This document shows, in pieces, positions 1 to 12,730 of a DNA stretch of 64,000 bases (position 1 is its first letter; each line of letters opens with the position of its first letter). The notes under the pieces were generated by a model. It was not told where the DNA came from, made no database searches, and worked only from the letters and a program-made list of their open reading frames with translations. The position numbers and the translations under genes were made by a program. The DNA comes from Fasciola hepatica (Eukaryota; Platyhelminthes; Trematoda; Plagiorchiida; Fasciolidae): positions 2,294,001 to 2,358,000 of the forward strand of contig CANUEZ040000203.1 in the NCBI GenBank assembly GCA_948099385.1, written 5' to 3'.

Positions 1-430
1 TCTCTATTTTTGGGCCTAAGCAAATCGAATGCAATCCGTCATGAACAATCCACACAGATTTCTCATACAATAGAATACAACAGTAGCATATTATATTTGT
101 ATAGTATGATTCTCCATGCAGCTTGAACACTGAACTGACCATTGAAAATTATGGAAGCACTGCACAGCTGTTTGATCCGCTAAGGGAATCATGAGCATTG
201 CACATGAACAGAGCCCACTCGGAGACACGAACTAGGGTTGGGGTGAACGAATGTCAGTCGAACACCCAAACCACAAGGCTATTCGATATGGGTCTCAACG
301 CTTTGTTCAACATATACACTACATGATATAGCACAATCCCCAAATTGGCTTCGGCTTTCGCTTTCGCTTTGAACGGTAACAACCAAATTCTCGCACACCG
401 ATCCAATCCTATGTTCCATCACTTCTCTAT
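1..430. repeat. Left-edge monomer with diverged first ~110 bp
   Basis: From about position 8 to 118 this copy has about 17 substitutions relative to the common monomer (for example ATTTCTCATAC for ATTGCTCATAC and TATAGTATG for TATAATATG). From about 115 on it is ordinary. The diverged part may be an older unhomogenised segment or the approach to an array boundary to the left. Its AATGCAATCC variant recurs in a few later monomers (near 2143, 31440, 35269, 61588 and 62858). Confidence 0.8.
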
Positions 431-2547
431 TTATGGGCCCTAGTAAAACCAAGGCATTCCCTTATGAACAATCCACACAGATTGCTCATACAATGCAATA
501 GAGCAGTAGCAGAGTAGATTTGTATAATATGATTCTCCATGCAGCTTGACCACGGAACTGACCATTGACAATTATGGAAGCACTGCACAGCTGATTGATC
601 CGCTAAGGGAATCATGAGCATTGCACATGAACAGAGCCCACACAGGGACACGAACAAGGGTTGGGGTGAACGAATGTCAGTCGAACACCCAAACCACAAG
701 GCTATGCGATATGGGTCTCAACGCTTTGTTCAACATATACACTACATGATATAGCACAATCCCCAAATTGGCTTCGGCTTTCGCTTTCGCTTTGAACGGT
801 AACAACCAAATTCTCGCACACCGATCCAATCCTATGTTCCATCACTTCTCTATTTATGGGCCTAAGTAAAACCAAGGCATTCCCTTATGAACAATCCACA
901 CAGATTGCTCATACAATGCAATAGAGCAGTAGCAGAGTAGATTTGTATAATATGATTCGCCATGCAGCTTGAACACTGAACTGACCATTGAAAATTATGG
1001 AAGCACTGCACAGCTGTTTTATCCGCTAAGGGAATCATGAGCATTGCACATCGACAGAGCCCACACGGGGACACGAACAAGGGTTGGGGTGAACGAATGT
1101 CAGTCGAACACCCAAACCACAAGGCTATCCGATATGGGTCTCAACGCTTTGTTCAACATATACACTACATGATATAGCACAATCCCCAAATTGGCTTCGG
1201 CTTTCGCTTTCGCTTTGAACGGTAACAACCAAATTCTCCCATACCGATCCAATCCTATGTTCCATCACTTCTCTATTTATGGGCCTAAGTAAAACCAAGG
1301 CATTCCCTTATGAACAATCCACACACAGATTGCTCATACAATGCAATAGAGCAGTAGCAGAGTAGATTTGTATAATATGATTCTCCATGCAGCTTGAACA
1401 CTGAACTGACCATTGAAAATTATGGAAGCACTGCAGAGCTGTTTGATCCGCTAAGGGAATCATGAGCATTGCACATGAACAGAGCCCACTCGGAGACACG
1501 AACAAGGGTTGGGGTGAACGAATGTCAGTCGAACACCCAAAATAAGGCTATTCGATATGGGTCTCAACGCTTTGTTCAACATATACACTACATGATATAG
1601 CACAATCCTCAAATTGGCTTCGGCTTTCGCTTTCGCTTTGAACGGTAACAACCAAATTCTCGCACACCGATCCAAACCTATGTTCCATCACTTCTCTATT
1701 TATGGGCCTAAGTAAAACCAAGGCATTCCCTTATGAACAATCCACACAGATTGCTCATACAATGCAATGGAGCAGTAGCAGAGTAGATTTGTATAATATG
1801 ATTCTCCATGCAGCTTGAACACTGAACTGACCATTGAAAATTATGGGAGCACTGTAGAGCTGATTGATCCGCTAAGGGAATCATGAGCATTGCACATGGA
1901 CAGAGCCCACACGGGGACACGAACAAGGGTTGGGGTGAACGAATGTCAGTCGAACACCCAAACCACAAGGCTATCCCATATGGGTCTCAACGCTTTGTTC
2001 AACATATACACTACATGATATAGCACAATCCCCAAATTGGCTTCGGCTTTCGCTTTCGCTTTGAACGGTAACAACCAAATTCTCGCACACCGATCCAATC
2101 CTATGTTCCATCACTTCTCTATTTATGGGCCTAAGTAAAACCAATGCAATCCCTTATGAACAATCCACACACAGATTGCTCATACAATGCAATAGAGCAG
2201 TAGCAGAGTAGATTTGTATAATATGATTCTCCATGCAGCTTGAACACTGAACTGACCATTGAAAATTATGGAAGCACTGCACAGCTGTTTGATCCGCTAA
2301 GGGAATCATGAGCATTGCACATGAACAGAGCCCACTCGGAGACACCAACAAGGGTTGGGGTGAACGAATGTCAGTCGAACACCCAAACCACAAGGCTATC
2401 CGATATGGGTCTCAACGCTTTGTTCAACATATACACTACATGATATAGCACAATCCCCAAATTGGCTTCGGCTTTCGCTTTCGCTTTGAACGGTAACAAC
2501 CAAATTCTCCCATACCGATCCAATCCTATGTTCCATCACTTCTCTAT
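431..2547. repeat. Five mixed monomers, no clear higher-order repeat
   Basis: Copies start at 431, 854, 1277, 1700 and 2123. They differ by scattered substitutions and by presence of the +2 CACACACAG indel. The copy at 854 carries GATTCGCCATG and CTGTTTTATCC, shared with the copies at 10187 and 12731. The copy at 1277 lacks two bases in its variable window (CCAAAATAAGGC). TCTCCCATACC, a variant of the closing block confined to the left ~8 kb, first appears near 1236. Confidence 0.85.
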
Positions 2548-2972
2548 TTATGGGCCCAAATAAAACCAAGGCATTCCCTTATGAACAATCCACACACAGA
2601 TTGCTCATACAATGCAATAGAGCAGTAGCAGAGTAGATTTGTATAATATGATTCTCCATGCAGCTTGAACACTGAACTGACCATTGAAAATGATGGAAGC
2701 ACTGTACAGCTGATTGATCCGCTAAGGGAATCATGAGCATTGCACATGGACAGAGTCCACACGGGGACAGGAACAAGGGTTGGGGTGAACGAATGTCAGT
2801 CGAACACCCAAACCACAAGGCTATCCGATATGGGTCTCAACGCTTTGTTCAACATATACACTACATGATATAGCACAATCCCCAAATTGGCTTCGGCTTT
2901 CGCTTTCGCTTTGAACGGTAACAACCAAATTCTCCCATACCGATCCAATCCTATGTTCCATCACTTCTCTAT
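2548..2972. repeat. P-like monomer at start of the Q-R-S-P domain
   Basis: The second half carries the P-type markers CAGAGTCCACACGGGGACAGG and the CCCATACC closing block. The first half is Q-like, with GAAAATGATGGAAG. It therefore looks like a Q/P mosaic at the border of the domain. Confidence 0.7.
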
Positions 2973-4671
2973 TTATGGGCCCAAATAAAACCAAGGCATT
3001 CCCTTATGAACAATCCACACACAGATTGCTCATACAATGCAATAGAGCAGTAGCAGAGTAGATTTGTATAATATGATTCTCCATGCAGCTTGAACACTGA
3101 ACTGACCATTGAAAATGATGGAAGCACTGTACAGCTGATTGATCCGCTAAGGGAATCATGAGCATTGCACATGGACAGAGCCCACACGGGGACACGAACA
3201 AGGGTTGGGGTGAACGAATGTCAGTCGAACACCCAAACCACAAGGCTATCCCATATGGGTCTCAACGCTTTGTTCAACATATACACTACATGATATAGCA
3301 CAATCCCCAAATTGGCTTCGGCTTTCGCTTTCGCTTTGAACGGTAACAACCAAATTCTCCCATACCGATCCAATCCTATGTTCCATCACTTCTCTATTTA
3401 TGGGCCTAAGTAAAACCAAGGCATTTCCTTATGAACAATCCACACACAGATTGCTCATACAATACAATAGAGCAGTAGCAGAGTAGATTTGTATAATATG
3501 ATTCTCCATGCAGCTTGAACACTGAACTGACCATTGAAAATTATGGGAGCACTGCCCAGCTGTTTGATCCGCTAAGGGAATCATGAGCATTGCACATGAA
3601 CAGAGCCCACTCGGAGACACGAACTAGGGTTAAGGTGATCGAATGTCAGTCGAACACCCAAACCACAAGGCTATCCCATATGGGTCTGAACGCTTTGTTC
3701 AACATATACACTACATGATATAGCACAATCCCCAAATTGGCTTCGGCTTTCGCTTTCGCTTTGAACGGTAACAACCAAATTCTCGCACACCGATCCAATC
3801 CTATGTTCCATCACTTCTCTATTTATGGGCCTAAGTAAAACCAAGGCATTCCCTTATGAACAATCCCCACACAGATTGCTCATACAATGCAATAGAGCAC
3901 TAGCAGAGTAGATTTGTATAATATGATTCTCCATGCAGCTTGAACACTGAACTGACCATTGACAATTATGGAAGCACTGTAGAGCTGATTGATCCGCTAA
4001 GGGAATCATGAGCATTGCACATGGACAGAGCCCACTCGGGGACACGAATAAGGGTTGGGGTGAACGAATGTCAGTCGAACACCCAAACCACAAGGCTATC
4101 CGATATGGGTCTCAACGCTTTGTTCAACATATACACTACATGATATAGCACAATCCCCAAATTGGCTTCGGCTTTCGCTTTCGCTTTGAACGGTAACAAC
4201 CAAATTCTCGCACACCGATCCAATCCTATGTTCCATCACTTCTCTATTTATGGGCCCAAATAAAACCAAGGCATTCCCTTATGAACAATCCCCACACAGA
4301 TTGCTCATACAATGCAATAGAGCAGTAGCAGAGTAGATTTGTATAACATGATTCTCCATGCAGCTTAAACACTGAACTGACCATTGAAAATTATGGAGCA
4401 CTGTACAGCTGATTGATCCGCTAAGGGAATCATGAGCATTGCACATGGACAGAGTCCACACGGGGACAGGAACAAGGGTTGGGGTGAACGAATGTCAGTC
4501 GAACACCCAAACCACAAGGCTATCCGATATGGGTCTCAACGCTTTGTTCAACATATACACTACATGATATAGCACAATCCCCAAATTGGCTTCGGCTTTC
4601 GCTTTCGCTTTGAACGGTAACAACCAAATTCTCCCATACCGATCCAATCCTATGTTCCATCACTTCTCTAT
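2973..4671. repeat. Q-R-S-P higher-order repeat unit 1 (1699 bp, 4 monomers)
   Basis: Monomers start at 2973 (Q, GAAAATGATGGAAG), 3398 (R, ATACAATAGAGC and ACTGCCCAGCTG), 3823 (S, AGAGCACTAGCAG and TGTAGAGCTGATTG) and 4248 (P, GTATAACATG, CAGCTTAAAC and GGGGACAGG). The same Q-R-S order returns from 4672 and from 7643, with the same private variants in each copy. P in this unit has a 1 bp deletion (TTATGGAGCAC). R here also has AGGGTTAAGGTG, not shared by its sister copies. Confidence 0.85.
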
Positions 4672-7642
4672 TTATGGGCCCAAATAAAACCAAGGCATTC
4701 CCTTATGAACAATCCACACACAGATTGCTCATACAATGCAATAGAGCAGTAGCAGAGTAGATTTGTATAATATGATTCTCCATGCAGCTTGAACACTGAA
4801 CTGACCATTGAAAATGATGGAAGCACTGTACAGCTGATTGATCCGCTAAGGGAATCATGAGCATTGCACATGGACAGAGCCCACACGGGGACACGAACAA
4901 GGGTTGGGGTGAACGAATGTCAGTCGAACACCCAAACCACAAGGCTATCCCATATGGGTCTCAACGCTTTGTTCAACATATACACTACATGATATAGCAC
5001 AATCCCCAAATTGGCTTCGGCTTTCGCTTTCGCTTTGAACGGTAACAACCAAATTCTCCCATACCGATCCAATCCTATGTTCCATCACTTCTCTATTTAT
5101 GGGCCTAAGTAAAACCAAGGCATTCCCTTATGAACAATCCACACACAGATTGCTCATACAATACAATAGAGCAGTAGCAGAGTAGATTTGTATAATATGA
5201 TTCTCCATGCAGCTTGAACACTGAACTGACCATTGAAAATTATGGGAGCACTGCCCAGCTGTTTGATCCGCTAAGGGAATCATGAGCATTGCACATGAAC
5301 AGAGCCCACTCGGAGACACGAACTAGGGTTGGGGTGATCGAATGTCAGTCGAACACCCAAACCACAAGGCTATCCCATATGGGTCTGAACGCTTTGTTCA
5401 ACATATACACTACATGATATAGCACAATCCCCAAATTGGCTTCGGCTTTCGCTTTCGCTTTGAACGGTAACAACCAAATTCTCGCACACCGATCCAATCC
5501 TATGTTCCATCACTTCTCTATTTATGGGCCTAAGTAAAACCAAGGCATTCCCTTATGAACAATCCACACAGATTGCTCATACAATGCAATAGAGCACTAG
5601 CAGAGTAGATTTGTATAATATGATTCTCCATGCAGCTTGAACACTGAACTGACCATTGACAATTATGGAAGCACTGTAGAGCTGATTGATCCGCTAAGGG
5701 AATCATGAGCATTGCACATGGACAGAGCCCACTCGGGGACACGAATAAGGGTTGGGGTGAACGAATGTCAGTCGAACACCCAAACCACAAGGCTATCCGA
5801 TATGGGTCTCAACGCTTTGTTCAACATATACACTACATGATATAGCACAATCCCCAAATTGGCTTCGGCTTTCGCTTTCGCTTTGAACGGTAACAACCAA
5901 ATTCTCGCACACCGATCCAATCCTACGTTCCATCACTTCTCTATTCATGGGCCTAAGTAAAACCAAGGCATTCCCTTATGAACAATCCACACACAGATTG
6001 CTCATACAATGCAATAGAGCAGTAGCAGAGTAGAATTGTATAATATGATTCTCCATGCAGCTTGACCACGGAACTGACCATTGAAAATTATGGGAGCACT
6101 GCCCAGCTGTTTGATCCGCTAAGGGAATCATGAGCATTGCACATGAACAGAGCCCACTCGGAGACACGAACTAGGGTTGGGGTGAACGAATGTCAGTCGA
6201 ACACCCAAACCACAAGGCTATCCCATATGGGTCTCAACGCTTTGTTCAACATATACACTACATGATATAGCACAATCCCCAAATTGGCTTCGGCTTTCGC
6301 TTTCGCTTTGAACGGTAACAACCAAATTCTCGCACACCGATCCAATCCTATGTTCCATCACTTCTCTATTTATGGGCCTAAGTAAAACCAAGGCATTCAC
6401 TTATGAACAATCCACACACAGATTGCTCATACAATGCAATAGAGCAGTAGCAGAGTAGATTTGTATAATATGATTCTCCATGCAGCTTGAACACTGAACT
6501 GACCATTGAAAATTATGGAAGCACTGCACAGCTGATTGATCCGCTAAGGGAATCATGAGCATTGCACATGAACAGAGCCCACTCGGAGACACGAACTAGG
6601 GTTGGGGTGATCGAATGTCAGTCGAACACCCAAACCACAAGGCTATCCCATATGGGTCTCAACGCTTTGTTCAACATATACACTACATGATATAGCACAA
6701 TCCCCAAATTGGCTTCGGCTTTCGCTTTCGCTTTGAACGGTAACAACCAAATTCTCGCACACCGATCCAATCCTATGTTCCATCACTTCTCTATTTATGG
6801 GCCTAAGTAAAACCAAGGCATTCCCTTATGAACAATCCACACAGATTGCTCATACAATGCAATAGAGCACTAGCAGAGTAGATTTGTATAATATGATTCT
6901 CCATGCAGCTTGAACACTGAACTGACCATTGACAATTATGGAAGCACTGTAGAGCTGATTGATCCGCTAAGGGAATCATGAGCATTGCACATGGACAGAG
7001 CCCACTCGGGGACACGAATAAGGGTTGGGGTGAACGAATGTCAGTCGAACACCCAAACCACAAGGCTATCCCATATGGGTCTCAACGCTTTGTTCAACAT
7101 ATACACTACATGATATAGCACAATCCCCAAATTGGCTTCGGCTTTCGCTTTCGCTTTGAACGGTAACAACCAAATTCTCGCACACCGATCCAATCCTATG
7201 TTCCATCACTTCTCTATTTATGGGCCCAAATAAAACCAAGGCATTCCCTTATGAACAATCCCCACACAGATTGCTCATACAATGCAATAGAGCAGTAGCA
7301 GAGTAGATTTGTATAACATGATTCTCCATGCAGCTTAAACACTGAACTGACCATTGAAAATTATGGAAGCACTGTACAGCTGATTGATCCGCTAAGGGAA
7401 TCATGAGCATTGCACATGGACAGAGTCCACACGGGGACAGGAACAAGGGTTGGGGTGAACGAATGTCAGTCGAACACCCAAACCACAAGGCTATCCGATA
7501 TGGGTCTCAACGCTTTGTTCAACATATACACTACATGATATAGCACAATCCCCAAATTGGCTTCGGCTTTCGCTTTCGCTTTGAACGGTAACAACCAAAT
7601 TCTCCCATACCGATCCAATCCTATGTTCCATCACTTCTCTAT
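4672..7642. repeat. Q-R-S-P unit expanded to seven monomers (2971 bp)
   Basis: Monomers start at 4672 (Q), 5097 (R), 5522 (S), 5945 (R-like, with CTTGACCACGGAAC), 6370 (mixed), 6795 (S) and 7218 (P). Relative to the basic Q-R-S-P order, three monomers ending in a second S are inserted before P. The two S copies are nearly identical, as unequal crossing-over between S monomers would produce. Confidence 0.8.
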
Positions 7643-8915
7643 TTATGGGCCCAAATAAAACCAAGGCATTCCCTTATGAACAATCCACACACAGATTGCT
7701 CATACAATGCAATAGAGCAGTAGCAGAGTAGATTTGTATAATATGATTCTCCATGCAGCTTGAACACTGAACTGACCATTGAAAATGATGGAAGCACTGT
7801 ACAGCTGATTGATCCGCTAAGGGAATCATGAGCATTGCACATGGACAGAGCCCACACGGGGACACGAACAAGGGTTGGGGTGAACGAATGTCAGTCGAAC
7901 ACCCAAACCACAAGGCTATCCCATATGGGTCTCAACGCTTTGTTCAACATATACACTACATGATATAGCACAATCCCCAAATTGGCTTCGGCTTTCGCTT
8001 TCGCTTTGAACGGTAACAACCAAATTCTCCCATACCGATCCAATCCTATGTTCCATCACTTCTCTATTTATGGGCCTAAGTAAAACCAAGGCATTTCCTT
8101 ATGAACAATCCACACACAGATTGCTCATACAATACAATAGAGCAGTAGCAGAGTAGATTTGTATAATATGATTCTCCATGCAGCTTGAACACTGAACTGA
8201 CCATTGAAAATTATGGGAGCACTGCCCAGCTGTTTGATCCGCTAAGGGAATCATGAGCATTGCACATGAACAGAGCCCACTCGGAGACACGAACTAGGGT
8301 TGGGGTGATCGAATGTCAGTCGAACACCCAAACCACAAGGCTATCCCATATGGGTCTGAACGCTTTGTTCAACATATACACTACATGATATAGCACAATC
8401 CCCAAATTGGCTTCGGCTTTCGCTTTCGCTTTGAACGGTAACAACCAAATTCTCGCACACCGATCCAATCCTATGTTCCATCACTTCTCTATTTATGGGC
8501 CTAAGTAAAACCAAGGCATTCCCTTATGAACAATCCACACAGATTGCTCATACAATGCAATAGAGCACTAGCAGAGTAGATTTGTATAATATGATTCTCC
8601 ATGCAGCTTGAACACTGAACTGACCATTGACAATTATGGAAGCACTGTAGAGCTGATTGATCCGCTAAGGGAATCATGAGCATTGCACATGAACAGAGCC
8701 CACTCTGAGACACGAACAAGGGTTGGGGTGAACGAATGTCAGTCGAACACCCAAACCACAAGGCTATCCCATATGGGTCTCAACGCTTTGTTCAACATAT
8801 ACACTACATGATATAGCACAATCCCCAAATTGGCTTCGGCTTTCGCTTTCGCTTTGAACGGTAACAACCAAATTCTCGCACACCGATCCAATCCTATGTT
8901 CCATCACTTCTCTAT
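7643..8915. repeat. Q-R-S partial higher-order unit (three monomers)
   Basis: Monomers start at 7643 (Q), 8068 (R) and 8493 (S) and carry the same private variants as the units at 2973 and 4672. No P follows; the copy at 8916 is of mixed type, so the domain ends here. The second half of S departs from its sisters, with CACTCTGAGACACG. Confidence 0.8.
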
Positions 8916-10186
8916 TTATGGGCCTAAGTAAAACCAAGGCATTCCCTTATGAACAATCCACACAGATTGCTCATACAATGCAATAGAGCAGTAGCAGAGT
9001 AGATTTGTATAATATGATTCTCCATGCAGCTTGAACACTGAACTGACCATTGACAATTATGGAAGCACTGCACAGCTGATTGATCCGCTAAGGGAATCAT
9101 GAGCATTGCACATGAACAGAGCCCACTCGGGGACACGAACAAGGGTTGGGGTGAACGAATGTCAGTCGAACACCCAAACCACAAGGCTATCCGATATGGG
9201 TCTCAACGCTTTGTTCAACATATACACTACATGATATAGCACAATCCCCAAATTGGCTTCGGCTTTCGCTTTCGCTTTGAACGGTAACAACCAAATTCTC
9301 GCACACCGATCCAATTCTATGTGCCATCACTTCTCTATTTATGGGCCTAAGTAAAACCAAGGCATTCCCTTATGAACAATCCACACACAGATTGCTCATA
9401 CAATGCAATAGAGCAGTAGCAGAGTAGATTTGTATAATATGATTCTGCATGCAGCTTGAACACTGAACTGACCATTGACAATTATGGAAGCACTGTACAG
9501 CTGATTGATCCGCTAAGGGAATCATGAGCATTGCACATGGACAGAGCCCACACGGGGACACGAACAAGGGTTGGGGTGAACGAATGTCAGTCGAACACCC
9601 AAACCACAAGGCTATCCCATATGGGTCTCAACGCTTTGTTCAACATATACACTACATGATATAGCACAATCCCCAAATTGGCTTCGGCTTTCGCTTTCGC
9701 TTTGAACGGTAACAACCAAATTCTCGCACACCGATCCAATCCTATGTTCCATCACATCTCTATTTATGGGCCTAAGTAAAACCAAGGCATTCCCTCATGA
9801 ACAATCCACACAGATTGCTCATACAATGCAATAGAGCAGTAGCAGAGTAGATTTGTATAATATGATTCTCCATGCAGCTTGAACACTGAACTGACCATTG
9901 AAAATTATGGAAGCACTGTACAGCTGTTTGATCCGCTAAGAGAATCATGAGCATTGCACATGGACAGAGCCCACTCGGAGACACGAACAAGGGTTGGGGT
10001 GAACGAATGTCAGTCGAACACCCAAACCACAAGGCTATCCGATATGGGTCTCAACGCTTTGTTCAACATATACACTACATGATATAGCACAATCCCCAAA
10101 TTGGCTTCGGCTTTCGCTTTCGCTTTGAACGGTAACAACCAAATTCTCGCACACCGATCCAATCCTATGTTCCATCACTTCTCTAT
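8916..10186. repeat. Three mixed monomers
   Basis: Copies start at 8916, 9339 and 9764. The copy at 9339 has a single change that makes a perfect CTGCATGCAG palindrome near 9446. The copy at 9764 carries CTAAGAGAATC, the marker that later defines the L type in the right-hand domain. Confidence 0.8.
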
Positions 10187-11690
10187 TTATGGGCCCAAAT
10201 AAAACCAAGGCATTCCCTTATGAACAATCCACACAGATTGCTCATACAATGCAATAGAGCAGTAGCAGAGTAGATTTGTATAATATGATTCGCCATGCAG
10301 CTTGAACACTGAACTGACCATTGAAAATTATGGAAGCACTGCACAGCTGTTTTATCCGCTAAGGGAATCATGAGCATTGCACATGGACAGAGCCCACACA
10401 GGGACACGAACAAGGGTTGGGGTGAACGAATGTCAGTCGAACACCCAAACCACAAGGCTATCCGATATTGTTCTGAAAGTATTGTTCATCATATACACTA
10501 CATGATATAGCACAATCCCCAAATTGGCTTCGGCTTTCGCTTTCGCTTTGAACGGTAACAACCAAATTCTCGCACACCGATCCAATCCTATGTTCCATCA
10601 CTTCTCTATTTATGGGCCTAAGTAAAACCAAGGCATTCTCTTATGAACAATCCACACATAGATTGCTCATACAATGGAACAGAGCAGTAGCAGAGTAGAT
10701 TTGTATAATATGATTCTCCATGCAGCTTGAACACTGAACTGACCATTGAAAATTATGGAAGCACTGTACAGCTGTTTGATCCGCTAAGGGAATCATGAGC
10801 ATTGCACATGGACAGAGCCCACACAGGGACACGAACAAGGGTTGTGGTGAACGAGAAACAGTCCAAACCCCAAATCACATTGCTATCCGAGACGTGTCTC
10901 ATTGCTTTGTTCAACATATACACTACATGATATAGCACAATCCCCAAATTGGCTTCGGCTTTCGCTTTCGCTTTGAACGGTAACAACCAAATTCTCGCAC
11001 ACCGATCCAATTCTATGTTCCATCACTTCTCTATTTATGGGCCTAAGTAAAACCAAGGCATTCCCTTATGAACAATCCACACAGATTGCTCATACAATGC
11101 AATAGAGCAGTAGCAGTGTAGATTTGCAAAATATGATTCTCCATGCAGCTTCAACACTGAACTGACCATTGAAAATTATGGAAGCACTGTACAGCTGTTT
11201 GATCCGCTAAGGGAATCATGAGCATTGCACATGGACAGAGCCCACTCGGAGACACGAACAAGGGTTGGGGTGAACGAATGTCAGTCGAACACCCAAACCA
11301 CAAGGCTATCCGATATGGGTCTCAACGCTTTGTTCAACATATACACTACATGATATAGCACAATCCCCAAATTGGCTTCGGCTTTCGCTTTCGCTTTGAA
11401 CGGTAACAACCAAATTCTCGCACACCGATCCAATCCTATGTTCCATCACTTCTCTATTTATGGGCCTAAGTAAAACCAAGGCATTCCCTTATGAACAATC
11501 CACACAGATTGCTCATACAATGCAATAGAGCAGTAGCAGAGTAGATTTGTATAATTTGATTCTCCATGCAGCTTGAACACTGAACTGACCATTGAAAATT
11601 ATGGAAGCACTGTACAGCTGTTTGATCCGCTAAGGGAATCATGAGCATTGCACATGGACAGAGCCCACACGGGGACACGAACAAGGGTTG
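10187..11690. repeat. Multi-monomer duplication A, copy 1
   Basis: It begins with a monomer carrying GATTCGCCATG and CCGATATTGTTCTGAAAG, then one with a B-type variable window ending GAGACGTGTC, then one with GATTTGCAAAATATG and GCAGCTTCAACAC, then the start of one with GTATAATTTGATTC. The same series of private variants occurs 2544 bp later from 12731, six monomers away. Confidence 0.85.
10844..10905. other. B-type variable-window cassette
   Basis: The standard window is replaced by sequence including GAACGAGAAACAGTCC and CCCAAATCACATTGC, ending GAGACGTGTCTCATTGC. Flanks are standard. A sister copy lies at 13386-13447. Confidence 0.75.
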
Positions 11691-11694
11691 GGGT

Positions 11695-11750
11695 GAAGGA
11701 TTGTAATTCCAACCCCCAAAAGCCAAGGATATCCTATATGGGTCTGAAAG
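11695..11750. other. C-type variable-window cassette
   Basis: The window is replaced by sequence including GAAGGATTGTAATTCC and CCCCCAAAAGCCAAGG, then ATATCCTATATGGGTC. Flanks are standard. Other C copies lie at 15930, 16353, 20591, 26558 and 28264. Confidence 0.75.
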
Positions 11751-12111
11751 CTTTGTTCAACATATACACTACATGATATAGCACAATCCCCAAATTGGCT
11801 TCGGCTTTCGCTTTCGCTTTGAACGGTAACAACCAAATTCTCTCACACCGATCCAATCCTATGTTCCATCACTTCTCTATTTATGGGCCTAAGTAAAACC
11901 AAGGCATTCCCTTATGAACAATCCACACACAGATTGCTCATACAATGCAATAGAGCAGTAGCAGAGTAGATTTGTATAATATGATTCTCCATGCAGCTTG
12001 AACACTGAAGTGACCATTGAAAATGATGGAAGCACTGTACAGCTGTTTGATCCGCTAAGGGAATCATGAGCATTGCACATGGACAGAGCCCACTCGGAGA
12101 CACGAACAAGG

Positions 12112-12160
12112 TTTGTGGTGAACGAGAAACAGTCCAAACCCCAAATCACAATGATATCCG
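12112..12160. other. B-type variable-window cassette
   Basis: GTTTGTGGTGAACGAG and CAGTCCAAACCCC are as in the other B copies, but with CACAATGATATCCGATATG at the end, so this is a B subtype. Its sister is at 16770-16819. Confidence 0.75.
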
Positions 12161-12730
12161 ATATGGGTCTCAACGCTTTGTTCAACATATACACTACATG
12201 ATATAGCACAATCCCCAAATTGGCTTCGGCTTTCGCTTTCGCTTTGAACGGTAACAACCAAATTCTCGCACACCGATCCAATCCTATGTTCCATCACTTC
12301 TCTATTTATGGGCCCAAATAAAACCAAGGCATTCCCTTATGAACAATCCACACACAGATTGCTCATACAATGCAATAGAACAGTAGCAGAGTAGATTTGT
12401 ATAATATGATTCTCCATGCAGCTTGAACACTGAACTGACCATTGAAAATTATGGAAGCACTGTACAGCTGTTTGATCCGCTAAGAGAATCATGAGCATTG
12501 CACATGGACAGAGCCCACTCGGAGACACGAACAAGGGTTGGGGTGAACGAATGTCAGTCGAACACCCAAACCACAAGGCTATCCGATATGGGTCTCAACG
12601 CTTTGTTCAACATATACACTACATGATATAGCACAATCCCCAAATTGGCTTCGGCTTTCGCTTTCGCTTTGAACGGTAACAACCAAATTCTCGCACACCG
12701 ATCCAATCCTATGTTCCATCACTTCTCTAT

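Larger units (their letters stand above)
11640..12730. repeat. Multi-monomer duplication B, copy 1
   Basis: It contains a C-type variable window (11695-11750), then a monomer with GAAGTGACCATTG and a B-type window, then one with AATAGAACAGTAGC and CTAAGAGAATC. The same series recurs 4658 bp later (11 monomers away). Confidence 0.8.

Noticed and set aside
3622..3632. Telomere-like AGGGTTAAGG and ACTAGGGTTGGGG
   Set aside because: Single, non-tandem G-rich words within the monomer. No telomeric repeat run is present, and two G-runs are too few for an intramolecular quadruplex.
11889..12281. Longest minus-strand frames (~130 codons, also at 15702, 16547, 29313, 30146, 32276, 35687 and 36532) as real products
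   Set aside because: They span a monomer junction and exist only when a 1 bp loss (AACACCAAACC) or a B or C window removes the normal stop. The AKAKAEAN stretch is the hexamer run in another frame.
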